A stretch of 58,124 nt of DNA from Nitrospira sp. (GTDB lineage: Bacteria; Nitrospirota; Nitrospiria; Nitrospirales; Nitrospiraceae), in contig VGXG01000012.1 of assembly GCA_016873395.1 (NCBI GenBank), forward strand, positions 1 to 58,124, written 5' to 3'. The notes beneath the pieces were generated by a model. That model worked only from the letters and a program-made list of their open reading frames with translations. It had not been told where the DNA came from and made no database searches. The translations under genes were made by a program, and so were the position numbers. Within the stretch, counting starts at the first letter, position 1. Each line of letters opens with the position of its first letter. Positions 1 to 7,918 of this stretch are shown here, in pieces.

Positions 1-256
1 GGTCGCTCTCCCACAAGGACGGTGGCCGCTGAGGCTGCGATGGGATGAGCGTATAGGGTTCCAGGTTGCCCCTGTCGTCCATGATGACTCCTTGGTTCGG
101 CGACAGCGGGATTTGGGTGGTGTTCTGTAGGGCGCGCGGGCCGTCACAGCTCACCATGCCGCCTGGATAGGAAAAGCAGGTGATTTGGGCGCTGGTACTG
201 CCACACATGAGGACGACACCGACGAGCACAAGGCTGAGACTGGTAGCTGTTCGCAT
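1..256 (-). CDS. Small secreted protein, 3' end outside window
   Basis: Reading leftward from an ATG at 256, about 85 codons are visible before the window ends. An AGGAGG Shine-Dalgarno core lies six bases before the ATG, which decides the start. Residues 1-23 form a signal peptide (short basic start, LSLVLVGVVLMCG core, likely cleavage after STSA). The mature part is short, with two cysteines (ITCF and SCDG) and many Pro, Gln and Asn. I do not recognise a family. It is probably a small periplasmic or outer-membrane-associated protein. Confidence 0.7.
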   Translation of the reverse strand, partial: MRTATSLSLVLVGVVLMCGSTSAQITCFSYPGGMVSCDGPRALQNTTQIPLSPNQGVIMDDRGNLEPYTLIPSQPQRPPSLWESD

Positions 257-315
257 GGGTCACCTCCTGATGACTCCATGCTATAACGGGCGGGTAGTTG
301 CTGGAGAAATTCCCC

Positions 316-876
316 TCAAACTTCTTCTTCGGATTCGGCCAGCCGAATCTCTGCCGACACGTTACCGATAGCCGTCTGCCATTGCTGATGAACCATCTCC
401 CCTAGCAGCATCCTAACCAACGTCTTACGGACATAATCTGAAACTCCGAGCCCATCCTTCTTGGCCAGGGTCACAATTTCAGCCTTCAGCCGCCGAGGCA
501 AAAACAACTTGATGTCCTCTGTCGCCTTACCAAACAGGTCAATCGCAACCGACCGCTTGCCCTCAAGTGCGGTATAAGGGGCCTGCGGTTCTCGCAGCAT
601 GGATGCGGCTGCTTCCTTGTCACGACGTTGCTTCCAGGCAATGAGTGCCTCCAGTTCCTGGCGCCCATAGACATGCTCAAACAGGAGTGCCCGCAGCACA
701 TCGGGCCGGCTGGCATCGTAGGCAGCACTTAACTGGTCGAGCGCCTGGGTAAGCTTCTCCGGCAACCAGATTTTGACGCACGCGCCGTTCTCCTCGAACA
801 GAGCATAATCCAGTTCCGAGGATGCCACAGAATCAGGGGTAGTGGTGCGGGCTCCTCGCTTGGCAAATGGCCACAT
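316..876 (-). CDS. Protein with two ribbon-helix-helix-like segments
   Basis: 186 residues from the ATG at 876, chosen over the upstream start because AGGAG lies just before it. Two segments each look like a ribbon-helix-helix DNA-binding unit, a short strand followed by two helices: residues 33-70 (VKIWLP, then EKLTQALDQL) and 121-160 (IKLFLP, then RRLKAEIVTL). The halves resemble each other in layout, suggesting an internal duplication so that one chain could form a complete fold. Highly charged, no membrane segment. Probably a transcriptional regulator or orphan antitoxin-like protein; no toxin gene adjoins it. The family assignment is inferred from pattern only. Confidence 0.6.
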   Translation of the reverse strand: MWPFAKRGARTTTPDSVASSELDYALFEENGACVKIWLPEKLTQALDQLSAAYDASRPDVLRALLFEHVYGRQELEALIAWKQRRDKEAAASMLREPQAPYTALEGKRSVAIDLFGKATEDIKLFLPRRLKAEIVTLAKKDGLGVSDYVRKTLVRMLLGEMVHQQWQTAIGNVSAEIRLAESEEEV

Positions 877-1128
877 GGTTGCTCTCCTAAATACAAACCC
901 GCTCCGGCTGGGCGCACGCAGCGGGCTATCTCGGTTAGTCACCGGGCATCGGCACTACTGGATTTGCTCCTATTTTATCGAGCCCAAAGCCCGCGTTGTA
1001 TCATTCTCCGATATGGTCCGCAAGCCATGTTCGTTGCGAACACTAAATTTGAATGGCCTAGGCGTTGATGGGGCAAGGGGATTTAAGCGCGTCATAACGT
1101 TTCCCACCAGGAATTTGTGAGGTAAACC

Positions 1129-1473
1129 GTGGCATGGATCGAATCACACCAGTCGCTCGGCACACATCCGAAGTTGTTTTTACTGTGCGAGCACCTAAAA
1201 ATCACTGATGCGCAGGCTGTTGGACATTTACAGTATTTTTGGTGGTGGACCATCGACTACGCACCGAACGGAGACCTATCGCGGTTTAATCCCCTGCAAA
1301 TTGAGCGGGCCGCGCATTGGTCAGGAGAGGCCGGGGTATTCGTGCAAGCCCTTATCACTGTTGGGTTTTTAGACCAACACGGAGAGGCCCTCGCAGTCCA
1401 CGATTGGCTGGATTTTTGTGGCGAGCTTGTGAAGCAAAGATGTCGGCGTTTGAAGGAAAAACGTCGGAATATG
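1129..1473 (+). pseudogene. N-terminal fragment of phage-type replication protein
   Basis: A GTG start with GAGGT upstream opens a frame whose first ~115 residues (MAWIESHQSLGTHPK, then HLQYFWWWTIDYA and VHDWLDFCGELV) resemble the N-terminal winged-helix region of phage replication proteins. After about 1473 the frame stays open to 2121, but the translation becomes low-complexity and antisense to the amidohydrolase gene, so homology ends abruptly. The usual C-terminal half is missing. I read it as a truncated phage remnant cut by recombination, not a working 330-residue protein. Confidence 0.55.
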
Positions 1474-1480
1474 CGCCACG

Positions 1481-1635
1481 ATGGGGCGGTGGCACGTCGG
1501 CATTCCTCACATATCACGCGCTACGTGGATGGCCGTTGCTCTCTTGTGCGCGAGCCCCCCGGTATGGGGCACGGAGTTCGCCGGCCAGGTGGTCGGCATC
1601 ACGGATGGAGACACGATAACCGTCCTCCATCAAAT
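1481..1635 (+). pseudogene. N-terminal fragment of secreted thermonuclease-like protein
   Basis: From the ATG at 1481 this frame encodes a signal peptide (core MAVALLCASPPVWG) followed by FAGQVVGITDGDTITVLH, the characteristic first strands of staphylococcal-nuclease-like domains (consensus G.V..V.DGDT). The resemblance ends after about 50 residues at the 3' end of the convergent amidohydrolase gene, so the catalytic Arg/Glu residues and the rest of the barrel are absent. It is a truncated gene, fused at both sides to unrelated DNA. Confidence 0.6.
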
Positions 1636-2442
1636 GCGCTGGGTAGCAGCAATCGAGGTAGCGCGTTTAATTATCCGGCCTATCAACTTCCGCATTTGCT
1701 GGAAGCCACCATTCGGTTGGCCTGTCGTCTCGTCCATGTAAAGGTCGCGCCGAACCTCAATCATGACCCCAATCACTCGCGGGTCCAACCGCCAGAATCG
1801 CTGGGGGACGTAGGTGCCGTTAAACGGACGATCCTGGTTGGATGTCACTCCCTCCTCCTCGCAAATATGTCGGATGGCCTGTGCCAGTTTGCGCGGAGTA
1901 TGGATCGCATCCGTCCCGATACAGAGTTCCGGTCGGTCCCGGCGCTGGTCAAGTTCGTACGGCAATGGTTTCGATGGGAAGGAGTGCGCATCGAGAACCA
2001 GACAACGACCGTGCCGGTCAAGTATCTGGCTAACCTGATCGGCCATGGCCGCAGCGTAGGGGTTAAAAAACTCATCCAGAAGGGCATCATCATCCTCATA
2101 TCGCAAGCGGCGTCCATCTGAAGTTTTGGTATAAACAGCCCCCATCCCACGACCCGCCATGATCTCGTCTGCGTCGTTGGGAAACCGTTCAGGATCCACG
2201 ACGAGCCGACTGCATCGGTTGACGAACATCATGCCACCAATTGTCACGGCATGATCAAAGAGTTGGTCTGTGTACCAGTCGGTCATCACCAGTAACTCTC
2301 GCTGGAGCTCTCTATCGTCCAAGAGAATATTTGGACGCACGTGGGCGGGCACCACGGTTGAACTGTGAGGAACGTGGACAAGCAAGGGGGCCTTAGGTTC
2401 ATCCGAAACGCAAAGGACTTCGTAGTTGAGGGGTGGGCTCAT
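1630..2442 (-). CDS. N-formylglutamate amidohydrolase family protein
   Basis: 270 residues, normal length for the family. The N-terminus has PLLVHVPHSSTVVP, the signature strand and His of N-formylglutamate amidohydrolases; MFVNRCSRLVVDPERFPND, LVLDAHSFPSKPLP and IGVMIEVRRDLYMDE are the other conserved, partly zinc-binding segments. These enzymes hydrolyse N-formyl-glutamate in histidine breakdown or related small N-acyl substrates. No hut genes are nearby, so the substrate is open. Its last codons meet the truncated thermonuclease fragment on the other strand, so the 3' end may have been reshaped by recombination. Confidence 0.85.
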   Translation of the reverse strand: MSPPLNYEVLCVSDEPKAPLLVHVPHSSTVVPAHVRPNILLDDRELQRELLVMTDWYTDQLFDHAVTIGGMMFVNRCSRLVVDPERFPNDADEIMAGRGMGAVYTKTSDGRRLRYEDDDALLDEFFNPYAAAMADQVSQILDRHGRCLVLDAHSFPSKPLPYELDQRRDRPELCIGTDAIHTPRKLAQAIRHICEEEGVTSNQDRPFNGTYVPQRFWRLDPRVIGVMIEVRRDLYMDETTGQPNGGFQQMRKLIGRIIKRATSIAATQRI

Positions 2443-2487
2443 GGCACAATCAAGACTGCTGATGGGAGGTGTTGGTTCAGATCAAGT

Positions 2488-2649
2488 TTACCCTCCATGT
2501 AGTCGTCCGCCGCTCTCGTCCGCGAGATTCGCCACCCGCCGCGAGCCCGGATGCCCGTTGCCCCACCAGGTCCGGGTCTGGGTCCCCGCCCGCGCCGCCT
2601 GCTTTTGCTCGTAGAGCTGCGTCAGCCGTTGGGTTTCGATTTCGTTCAT
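2488..2649 (-). CDS. Chimeric mini-ORF: HsdS tail fused to FGE-like fragment
   Basis: 53 codons whose ATG overlaps the tspO stop as ATGA. Residues 4-19 (IETQRLTQLYEQKQAA) match the C-terminal helix of the HsdS fragment at 3128-3859; residues 20-46 (RAGTQTRTWW, NGHPGSRRVANLADES) match the interior of the FGE-like protein at 4072-4968. By eye 2511-2598 matches 4395-4482 with 2 mismatches in 88 bases, and 2592-2638 matches 3181-3227 with 2 in 47; the pieces overlap at GCCGC. Both keep their original frame. Probably recombination debris, but it could be translated by coupling to tspO. Confidence 0.5.
   Translation of the reverse strand: MNEIETQRLTQLYEQKQAARAGTQTRTWWGNGHPGSRRVANLADESGGRLHGG
2511..2638. 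repeat. Duplicated patchwork of FGE-like and hsdS sequence
   Basis: 2511-2598 is a near-identical copy of 4395-4482 (FGE-like gene), joined at a GCCGC microhomology to 2592-2638, a near-identical copy of 3181-3227 (hsdS fragment). Low divergence means the duplication is recent compared with the rest of the scrap region. Confidence 0.8.
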
Positions 2650-3116
2650 GGGTTCAGCCTCCACAACGTGCCGTTCAGCGCCGTCGCAAAACTCACCCAC
2701 GCGAGATACGGCACCAGCAGCCACGCGGCGGGGCGCTGCACCCGCCAGAAAAGCGCGATGGTCCACACGATGGCCAGCCACAGCAGGATGATTTCCGCAA
2801 ACGCCAGGCCGGGACGATGCAGACCGAAGAAAATCGGCGTCCACGCGGCATTGAGCGCGAGTTGCGCAAGGAAGGGCACCAGCGAGCGGCGCTGCGAGGC
2901 GAATCCGCCGCGTTTCCACACCATCCACGCTGCCACCGCCATCATTGTGTAGAGCGCCGTCCACACCGGTCCGAAGACCCAGCCAGGCGGATTCCATGCG
3001 GGCTTCTTCAGCGCGGCATACCACTCTCCCGGCATGAACAGCGCGCCGAGCGACGCCGCCGCAAAACTCAGCAGCAGCCAGCCACACAGGCCGAGAATGG
3101 ATTTACCCAAGTTCAT
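2646..3116 (-). CDS. tspO: TspO/MBR family membrane protein
   Basis: 156 residues with five predicted transmembrane segments and the aromatic-rich pattern of TspO (tryptophan-rich sensory protein): KKPAWNPPGWVFGPVWTALY in loop 1, LNAAWTPIFFGLHRPGLAF in the middle and WRVQRPAAWLLVPYLAWVSF near the end. Family members bind porphyrins or cholesterol-like ligands and act in stress and tetrapyrrole sensing. The gene lies 11 bases downstream of the hsdS fragment and its stop overlaps the start of the chimeric mini-ORF, so it seems dropped into restriction-gene debris. Protein length is intact. Confidence 0.92.
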   Translation of the reverse strand: MNLGKSILGLCGWLLLSFAAASLGALFMPGEWYAALKKPAWNPPGWVFGPVWTALYTMMAVAAWMVWKRGGFASQRRSLVPFLAQLALNAAWTPIFFGLHRPGLAFAEIILLWLAIVWTIALFWRVQRPAAWLLVPYLAWVSFATALNGTLWRLNP

Positions 3117-3127
3117 GGTGTGGTGTT

Positions 3128-3859
3128 CTACAGTTCTCCGGTGAAGGCTTGGTGCAGGAGCGACTTTTTCAACGCCGCCAGCGCCGCCTGCTTTTGCTCG
3201 TAGAGCCTCGTCAGCCGTTGGGTTTCGGCGCGCAAGTCATCGAGGGAATCTGCAACACGCTTCTGCTCCGCTCGCGCTGGAATGGGAATCAGATACTTGG
3301 CGACACTCTTCGCCCCGAGGTTCGGTTGTGCCGCGCCATTGTCGTAGAGCTTGATCTGGCTCTGACCATCCGGGCTAACGAGGAAGAAATAGAGGAAGCG
3401 TGAATCAACTGAGTCGCTTGGACGGATGATTACCAAAGAAGACGCAACAGCGCCTTCGGTGTATGGATCAACGATCGCAGTCTTGCCGAGGGTTGCTCCA
3501 CGTAGGCAATAGACCAAGTCGCCAGGCCGGATCTTGCCGCTGCGGAGAGAGTCGAACTTCGGGCGTGTAATGAAATTCATCTCTTCCTGCGAAAGCGTCC
3601 CGTCCGGCTGAATGTGGCCTGTGTTAATCCACGGGATTCCTGCCTCCACGTATTCTTCGCGATTGGGGTAGTTCTTCCCGCGGTCTCCGTTTTCGAACTC
3701 ACACACATCACCCAACGTTCGCTCCACCCAGCCTTTGCCGCGGTGGGTGAAGACGGATTGGAGGTGGCTTTCAAAGAGGGCGCGGGCGTTTTGGAGGTTC
3801 TGGGCGGCGTGGGCTTGGGCGGTGGCCAGCCCGGCAAACGCTTCGTCCAGCACCCCCAC
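3128..3859 (-). pseudogene. hsdS: Type I restriction specificity subunit, C-terminal half
   Basis: 243 residues beginning in the central conserved repeat of HsdS (VLDEAFAGLATAQAHAAQNL, then FESHLQSVF), followed by one target-recognition domain (WVERTLGDVCEFENGDRGKN to YLIPIPARAEQKRVADSL) and the C-terminal coiled coil (QRLTRLYEQKQAALAALKKS). Normal HsdS has about 400 residues and two recognition domains; the first is missing and only a GTG is available at the start. No hsdM or hsdR is in the window. It is a broken gene, although half-size HsdS proteins can sometimes dimerise. Confidence 0.75.
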
Positions 3860-4071
3860 CGTGCGTTCATTGGCTCCCTCCCGGTCAGCCCCTCCGCTAC
3901 GGGTCCTAGCTTAGGCCGAGGGAGGGAATCTGTCAAACCAAGAAGGGGCCGAGGAGGGGCCGAGGCCGGGGAGCCGCGGAAAGTCGTTCGGGCAGAGCGG
4001 AGGCCGTGGGGACGATCGGAGGCGGGGCCTGATCGGACTCGGAGCAACTCACAGAGTCACAGGGCACAGGG

Positions 4072-4968
4072 TCACTGGGCGTCCTGGGCGCATCGGAACC
4101 CGTTGTTGTTGTACCAGACCGAGGGATTGTTCCAGTCCCGAAACGCAGATCGTACGGCCCTCGCATACCTGTACCACGACCCGCCGCGCACCACCCGAGA
4201 TTGGCCGTTGGAGGGGCCGCGAGGATTTCGCTCCTGTCCCCCGCTATAGCCTCCAAACCAGTCGGCCGTCCATTCAGACACATTCCCAATGCTATCCTGC
4301 ACCCCCCAGGGATTGGCCTCATAGGAGCCTACCGGCGCGGTCCGCGCATAGCCATCGTCGTAGCCGGTGAGGACTGGGGCCAGCAGATTCTTCGCGCTCT
4401 CGTCCGCGAGATTCGCCACCCGTCGCGAGCCCGGATGCCCGTTGCCCCACCAGGTCCGGGTCTGGGTCCCCGCCCGTGCCGCATATTCCCACTCCGCTTC
4501 CGTCGGCAGGCGCTTGCCCGCCCAGCGACAATAGGCCTCCGCATCGTACCAGGAGACGGAGACGACCGGATGTTCGTCCCGGTTGGAGACAAAGACTGTC
4601 TCGCCTCCATCCGGCTGCCGCCAGGAGGCCCCGCTGACCTCCTGCCAGCCCTTTTGCTCGACAAACGCTATGGCGGTCCCCTCCCGCTCCGCCGTCGTCT
4701 GGTGGCCCGTGGCATTCACAAACTTCTCGAACAGCCGGTTCGTCACTTCGTAGACATCCACATAGAAGGCGTCCAGCGTCACCTGATGCCGCGGCAACTC
4801 CGGCTTGAACAAGCCCCGGCAGGTCTCCTCCTTGTGCCGCCCCCCACGCGTGCATTCATCCACCACCCGCTCGACCTCGTCCTCCGTGCTCCCCATCCAG
4901 AACGACCCGGCGGGGATCAGCACCATCGGCGCACCGGCTCCAGTGATTCCGCCTGTCCGACCCCACAC
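4072..4968 (-). CDS. Formylglycine-generating-enzyme-like protein; signal peptide out of frame
   Basis: 298 residues of the FGE-sulfatase fold: MVLIPAGSFWMGSTEDE opens the domain, PRHQVTLDAFYVDVYEVTN and HPVVSVSWYDAEAYCRWAGK follow, and NVSEWTADWFGG and RVVRGGSWYRYARAVRSAFR close it. Such proteins bind or modify peptide cysteines, or serve as cofactor-free accessory factors. A GTG at 4968 opens this frame, but a much better start is the ATG at 5042 with GGGAGGA just upstream; it encodes a signal peptide (IGLVQVGGVLIGLLVVWCG, QA) in a frame one base off. A missing base near 4955-4970 would join them, giving an exported protein. Either sequencing error or a disabled gene. Confidence 0.8.
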   Translation of the reverse strand: MWGRTGGITGAGAPMVLIPAGSFWMGSTEDEVERVVDECTRGGRHKEETCRGLFKPELPRHQVTLDAFYVDVYEVTNRLFEKFVNATGHQTTAEREGTAIAFVEQKGWQEVSGASWRQPDGGETVFVSNRDEHPVVSVSWYDAEAYCRWAGKRLPTEAEWEYAARAGTQTRTWWGNGHPGSRRVANLADESAKNLLAPVLTGYDDGYARTAPVGSYEANPWGVQDSIGNVSEWTADWFGGYSGGQERNPRGPSNGQSRVVRGGSWYRYARAVRSAFRDWNNPSVWYNNNGFRCAQDAQ

Positions 4969-5042
4969 CAGACGACCAGCAGTCCGATCAACACCCCCCC
5001 GACTTGCACCAGTCCAATTCGTCCCCAGCTTGACCGCAGCAT
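4960..5042 (-). other. Signal-peptide segment of the FGE-like gene, shifted frame
   Basis: ATG at 5042 with GGGAGGA five bases before it; the 31-codon segment encodes a basic start, a hydrophobic core and GQA. Continuing in this frame gives unrelated residues, whereas one added base switches into GITGAGAPMVLIPAG of the FGE-like domain. A run of seven G at 4994-5000 lies within the core-coding part, but the frame stays hydrophobic beyond it, so the shift is likelier near the GGGG at about 4965. Confidence 0.5.
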
Positions 5043-5397
5043 TGCCGTCCTCCCTCTCTCGTCGTGCATGAGCTTCAAAAGCCTAGGCCGTTCCCTCAAA
5101 AAAATCAATCGACAGCGGCTCCATTGCGCCTCACACGCTGGTCTTCCGGATGAGCAAGATCGGCGTCCATGCGCGTTCCCATCCTGAAATGTCAGCAAGA
5201 ATAGGGCCAGCTTGTGTTTGCGTGACAGGGGGGAACGATGCGTCCGTCAATTCATTGAGAAATAACGACTATTGCTTTTCAAGGTGGATAAGGCTGGCGA
5301 GGACGGCACCTTGGCCAGAGGAGAAAGCATATCTAAAAGGATAGTCCGCTTGTTACAGAAGTGCAGAAGAGGCGTGATTCGCCCTCACGCCCTTAGT
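5043..5397. other. Gene-free spacer between FGE-like gene and glgA
   Basis: 355 bases without a convincing reading frame. It must hold the promoter for the leftward FGE-like gene and the end of the glgA transcript. The only structure I see is the hairpin at 5371-5391. Base composition is more AT-rich than the flanks around 5200-5340. Confidence 0.5.
5371..5391 (-). terminator. Hairpin just past glgA stop
   Basis: GGCGTGA and TCACGCC form a perfect seven-pair stem with a seven-base loop, six bases beyond the glgA stop. No long T run follows, so it is a possible terminator or mRNA end stabiliser. Confidence 0.45.
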
Positions 5398-6885
5398 TCA
5401 CGGTTTCATTCCCACGACACGTCGGTAAAGATCGACATAGGCACGGGCGGACTTGGCCCAGGAGACATCCGTCCCCATGCCGGCCAGGATCAACGCAGTC
5501 CACTCATCCTTCTGCCCATAGACGCGCAGGGCCTGCAGAACCGTTGTCAGGAGCGCCGCCTTCGTCGGTTCATCGAACAGAAAGCCGGTGGCCTGCCCCT
5601 GCTTCACCGCGTCGGACGAATAGGGCGTCACCGTATCGGCCAACCCGCCGGTCCGCCTCACGACCGGCACGGTCCCGTAGCGCAGACTATACAACTGGCT
5701 CAAGCCGCAAGGCTCGTAGCGCGACGGCATCAGAAACAGATCGCTCCCTGCTTCAATCCGATGCGCCAGTCCTTCATCGAACCCGATGCGCAGGCCGATC
5801 TTTTTAGACGTCCGGGTCCGGAGAGTGCGGAACCGCGCCTCGAGGGAGGGATCGCCGGTCCCCAGCAGCGTGACCTGCACATCCATCTTCATGAGGTCCG
5901 GCAAGACGTCCGCCACCAGGTCGAGCCCCTTTTGCTCGGTGAGTCGCGAGACGATCCCGATCAGCGGCACATCCCGGACTGGAAGGCCCATTTCACGCTG
6001 GAGACCGTCCTTGCAGATCATTTTCCCCGCAAGGTCCGTCGCCGAATATCGGGCCGGCACATACGGATCGGTGGCCGGGTTCCACTGGTCCACATCGATA
6101 CCGTTGACGATGCCGATCATCCGGGCTTGTCGCTCCTGAATCACCCCCTCCAAGCCAAATCCGAGCGCGGCTGTTTGGATTTCCCGCGCATAGGTGGGAC
6201 TTACCGTCGTCAGATAGTCGGCGAAGACCAGCCCTCCTTTCAGGACATTGAGCTGGCCGTAGAACTCCAGCCGCTTGGGCGTAAAGAGCTCCGGACTTAA
6301 GCCTGTCTTCCAATAATCTGCCGCAGGGAAGCGCCCTTGGTAGCCCATATTGTGGATGGTGAAGATGGTGGCGATCCCCTGGCAGGGCTTCTGTCCCGAG
6401 TAGAGCGTCCGGAGGTACACGATGCCGAGAGCGGTCTGCCAGTCGTGCGCGTGGAGCAGGTCCGGAACCCAGCCTCTCTCCTGCTTCAACGCCACAATCA
6501 ACTCCGGTACTGCGCGGGAGAAGAACGCAAAGCGTTCCAGATTGTCGGGATAGCTGCGACCGGCTTCCTGATATAGCCCGGGGCGAGCAAAGAATGGATC
6601 GTACCGAACAGCCAGCACTTGCACCCCGCTGTTCGCCAACGTGGCCTGTTCAATGACGGCTTCAATCGGCCCCAAAGCGGTCGGGACGGTGAGGCGCCGC
6701 CATTCCTTGAAACCCTGTGTCGCCCAGTCAATCGTATCGTAGCCAGGAATTACCAAGCACACACGATGTCCTAGCTTGGCCAGTTCTTTGGGCAGAGCCC
6801 CGGCTACATCGGCCAGCCCGCCGGTCTTGGCAAAGGGAACCGCTTCGGGCGAGACCATCAGAATGTTGAGAGGTCGTGGGTCCAT
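5398..6885 (-). CDS. glgA: Glycogen synthase (ADP-glucose type)
   Basis: 495 residues from the ATG at 6885 (MDPRPLNILMVSPEAVPFAK); the upstream extension is not family-like. GT5 glycosyltransferase that adds glucose from ADP-glucose to glycogen. Visible are the N-terminal KTGGLADV nucleotide-sugar site, HAHDWQTAL, TIHNMGYQG, TVSPTYAREI, NGIDVDQWNP, GIVSRLTEQKGLDL and the C-terminal SRYEPCGLSQLYSLRYGTVP, RTGGLADT. Length is normal for GlgA. It begins 23 bases downstream of a lipoprotein gene and is probably co-transcribed with it. No Shine-Dalgarno is obvious, so the start may rely on coupling. Confidence 0.95.
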   Translation of the reverse strand: MDPRPLNILMVSPEAVPFAKTGGLADVAGALPKELAKLGHRVCLVIPGYDTIDWATQGFKEWRRLTVPTALGPIEAVIEQATLANSGVQVLAVRYDPFFARPGLYQEAGRSYPDNLERFAFFSRAVPELIVALKQERGWVPDLLHAHDWQTALGIVYLRTLYSGQKPCQGIATIFTIHNMGYQGRFPAADYWKTGLSPELFTPKRLEFYGQLNVLKGGLVFADYLTTVSPTYAREIQTAALGFGLEGVIQERQARMIGIVNGIDVDQWNPATDPYVPARYSATDLAGKMICKDGLQREMGLPVRDVPLIGIVSRLTEQKGLDLVADVLPDLMKMDVQVTLLGTGDPSLEARFRTLRTRTSKKIGLRIGFDEGLAHRIEAGSDLFLMPSRYEPCGLSQLYSLRYGTVPVVRRTGGLADTVTPYSSDAVKQGQATGFLFDEPTKAALLTTVLQALRVYGQKDEWTALILAGMGTDVSWAKSARAYVDLYRRVVGMKP

Positions 6886-6908
6886 GTGGCGATCAGTGAC
6901 CGGACGAA

Positions 6909-7403
6909 CTACTGAGGGGCAAGCAAGGCTTTCTCCAGGCCGGTTCTCGACAGGTCTTCGCTCTTCCACCACTTCACGATGGCAAGAACCTGCTCCGAAG
7001 ACATCCGTTCGTGGTAGACCAGGCGGTTATCAATGAACCCCAGCAACTCACCACGATCCGCATAGGCCAGAAACAGCGCCTCGTCCAAGACCGTGGTCGC
7101 ATTCCAACCGGGTGGAGGCTCCCCGGTTGTGACCCGGAAATGCGGGATGTAGTTGCCGCTCTCCAGCGGAAAGAACTGCGTCTTGGCCTGGTAGACATAG
7201 GTCGGTTGGCCCCAGGTTTCAAGGAAGGCCTTGCTGCTGAGGGCATGGAGCCTGATCTCACCGCTCGCGATGCTCGTTTTCTGCTTGTCCAGCGGCGGCA
7301 AGATGAACGGTGGGCCACAGGCCGCTGCACTGAGAATCAGAATGGTGAGCAGGAGGGACAGAGCCGCATTGAGCTTCGTCGCTCCGGTGGGAAGACTGAT
7401 CAT
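6909..7403 (-). CDS. Predicted lipoprotein of unknown function
   Basis: 164 residues from the ATG at 7403. The N-terminus has a lipoprotein signal: hydrophobic ALSLLLTILILSAAAC with the lipobox SAAC, so the mature protein would start at the lipidated Cys. The rest (FLETWGQPTYVYQAKTQFFP, WNATTVLDEALFLAYADRGE) has no repeats or catalytic motifs I recognise. Upstream of glgA in the same direction. A cell-envelope role is inferred only from the signal. Confidence 0.7.
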   Translation of the reverse strand: MISLPTGATKLNAALSLLLTILILSAAACGPPFILPPLDKQKTSIASGEIRLHALSSKAFLETWGQPTYVYQAKTQFFPLESGNYIPHFRVTTGEPPPGWNATTVLDEALFLAYADRGELLGFIDNRLVYHERMSSEQVLAIVKWWKSEDLSRTGLEKALLAPQ

Positions 7404-7500
7404 CAAGCAGAGCCCACCAGGCCGATGGGCCCGCTGCGATCGAGGGACGGCACGAGGTCACGCATGAGGTTCACAATAACTCCGGAACGGCATCAACGAG

Positions 7501-7854
7501 CTACATCAGCCGACGGCTTTTCGGCTGCTCCGGCTTCACCGGGACACAGATATCGCACTGGCAGTTCTTGCGGAGAAAATTGTATGAATAAATGCCAGTA
7601 TCGTGCCCATCGCTAAAGTTAAACTTTAAGGCGTATCGCCCGACCGGCTCGACATCCTGGACGGCGACAAACATGGGGATGTCATCGGGCGTGATCCGCA
7701 GCTCACCGGTCCACTCATCGGTGCAAGCCGCGCAGGGGCAATGTTGCCGCAGGTAGCGGACCGGATAGACCCCTTTGTGTCCGTCGGACCACTGGATGCC
7801 CAGCACGCCCTTGCTGAGCCACTCCATGTCCTTCGGTTCGAGCACCTGAGTCAT
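7501..7854 (-). CDS. DUF971 domain protein
   Basis: 117 residues. It has the DUF971 fold (related to the N-terminal domain of gamma-butyrobetaine hydroxylase): LGIQWSDGHKGVYPVRYLRQ, then YALKFNFSDGHDTGIYSYNF. Two cysteine clusters, HCPCAACTDEW and NCQCDICVPV, suggest metal or Fe-S binding. DUF971 proteins often accompany Mrp/ApbC-type iron-sulfur carriers, but none is here. Downstream of recO in the same direction. Confidence 0.8.
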   Translation of the reverse strand: MTQVLEPKDMEWLSKGVLGIQWSDGHKGVYPVRYLRQHCPCAACTDEWTGELRITPDDIPMFVAVQDVEPVGRYALKFNFSDGHDTGIYSYNFLRKNCQCDICVPVKPEQPKSRRLM

Positions 7855-7918
7855 AGCCTGCCCTCGCTATAGCGGGCGTACTATAGCGCAGCCCTTGCCG
7901 ACTGCACAAAGAGATGAC

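Noticed and set aside
1129-2121. 330-residue phage protein
   Set aside because: Only the first ~115 residues look like protein-family sequence; the rest is antisense to the amidohydrolase gene or low-complexity.
4994-5000. Seven-G run as the frameshift site of the FGE-like gene
   Set aside because: The signal-peptide frame stays hydrophobic beyond the run, so a shift there would destroy the signal; the change is likelier downstream near 4965.
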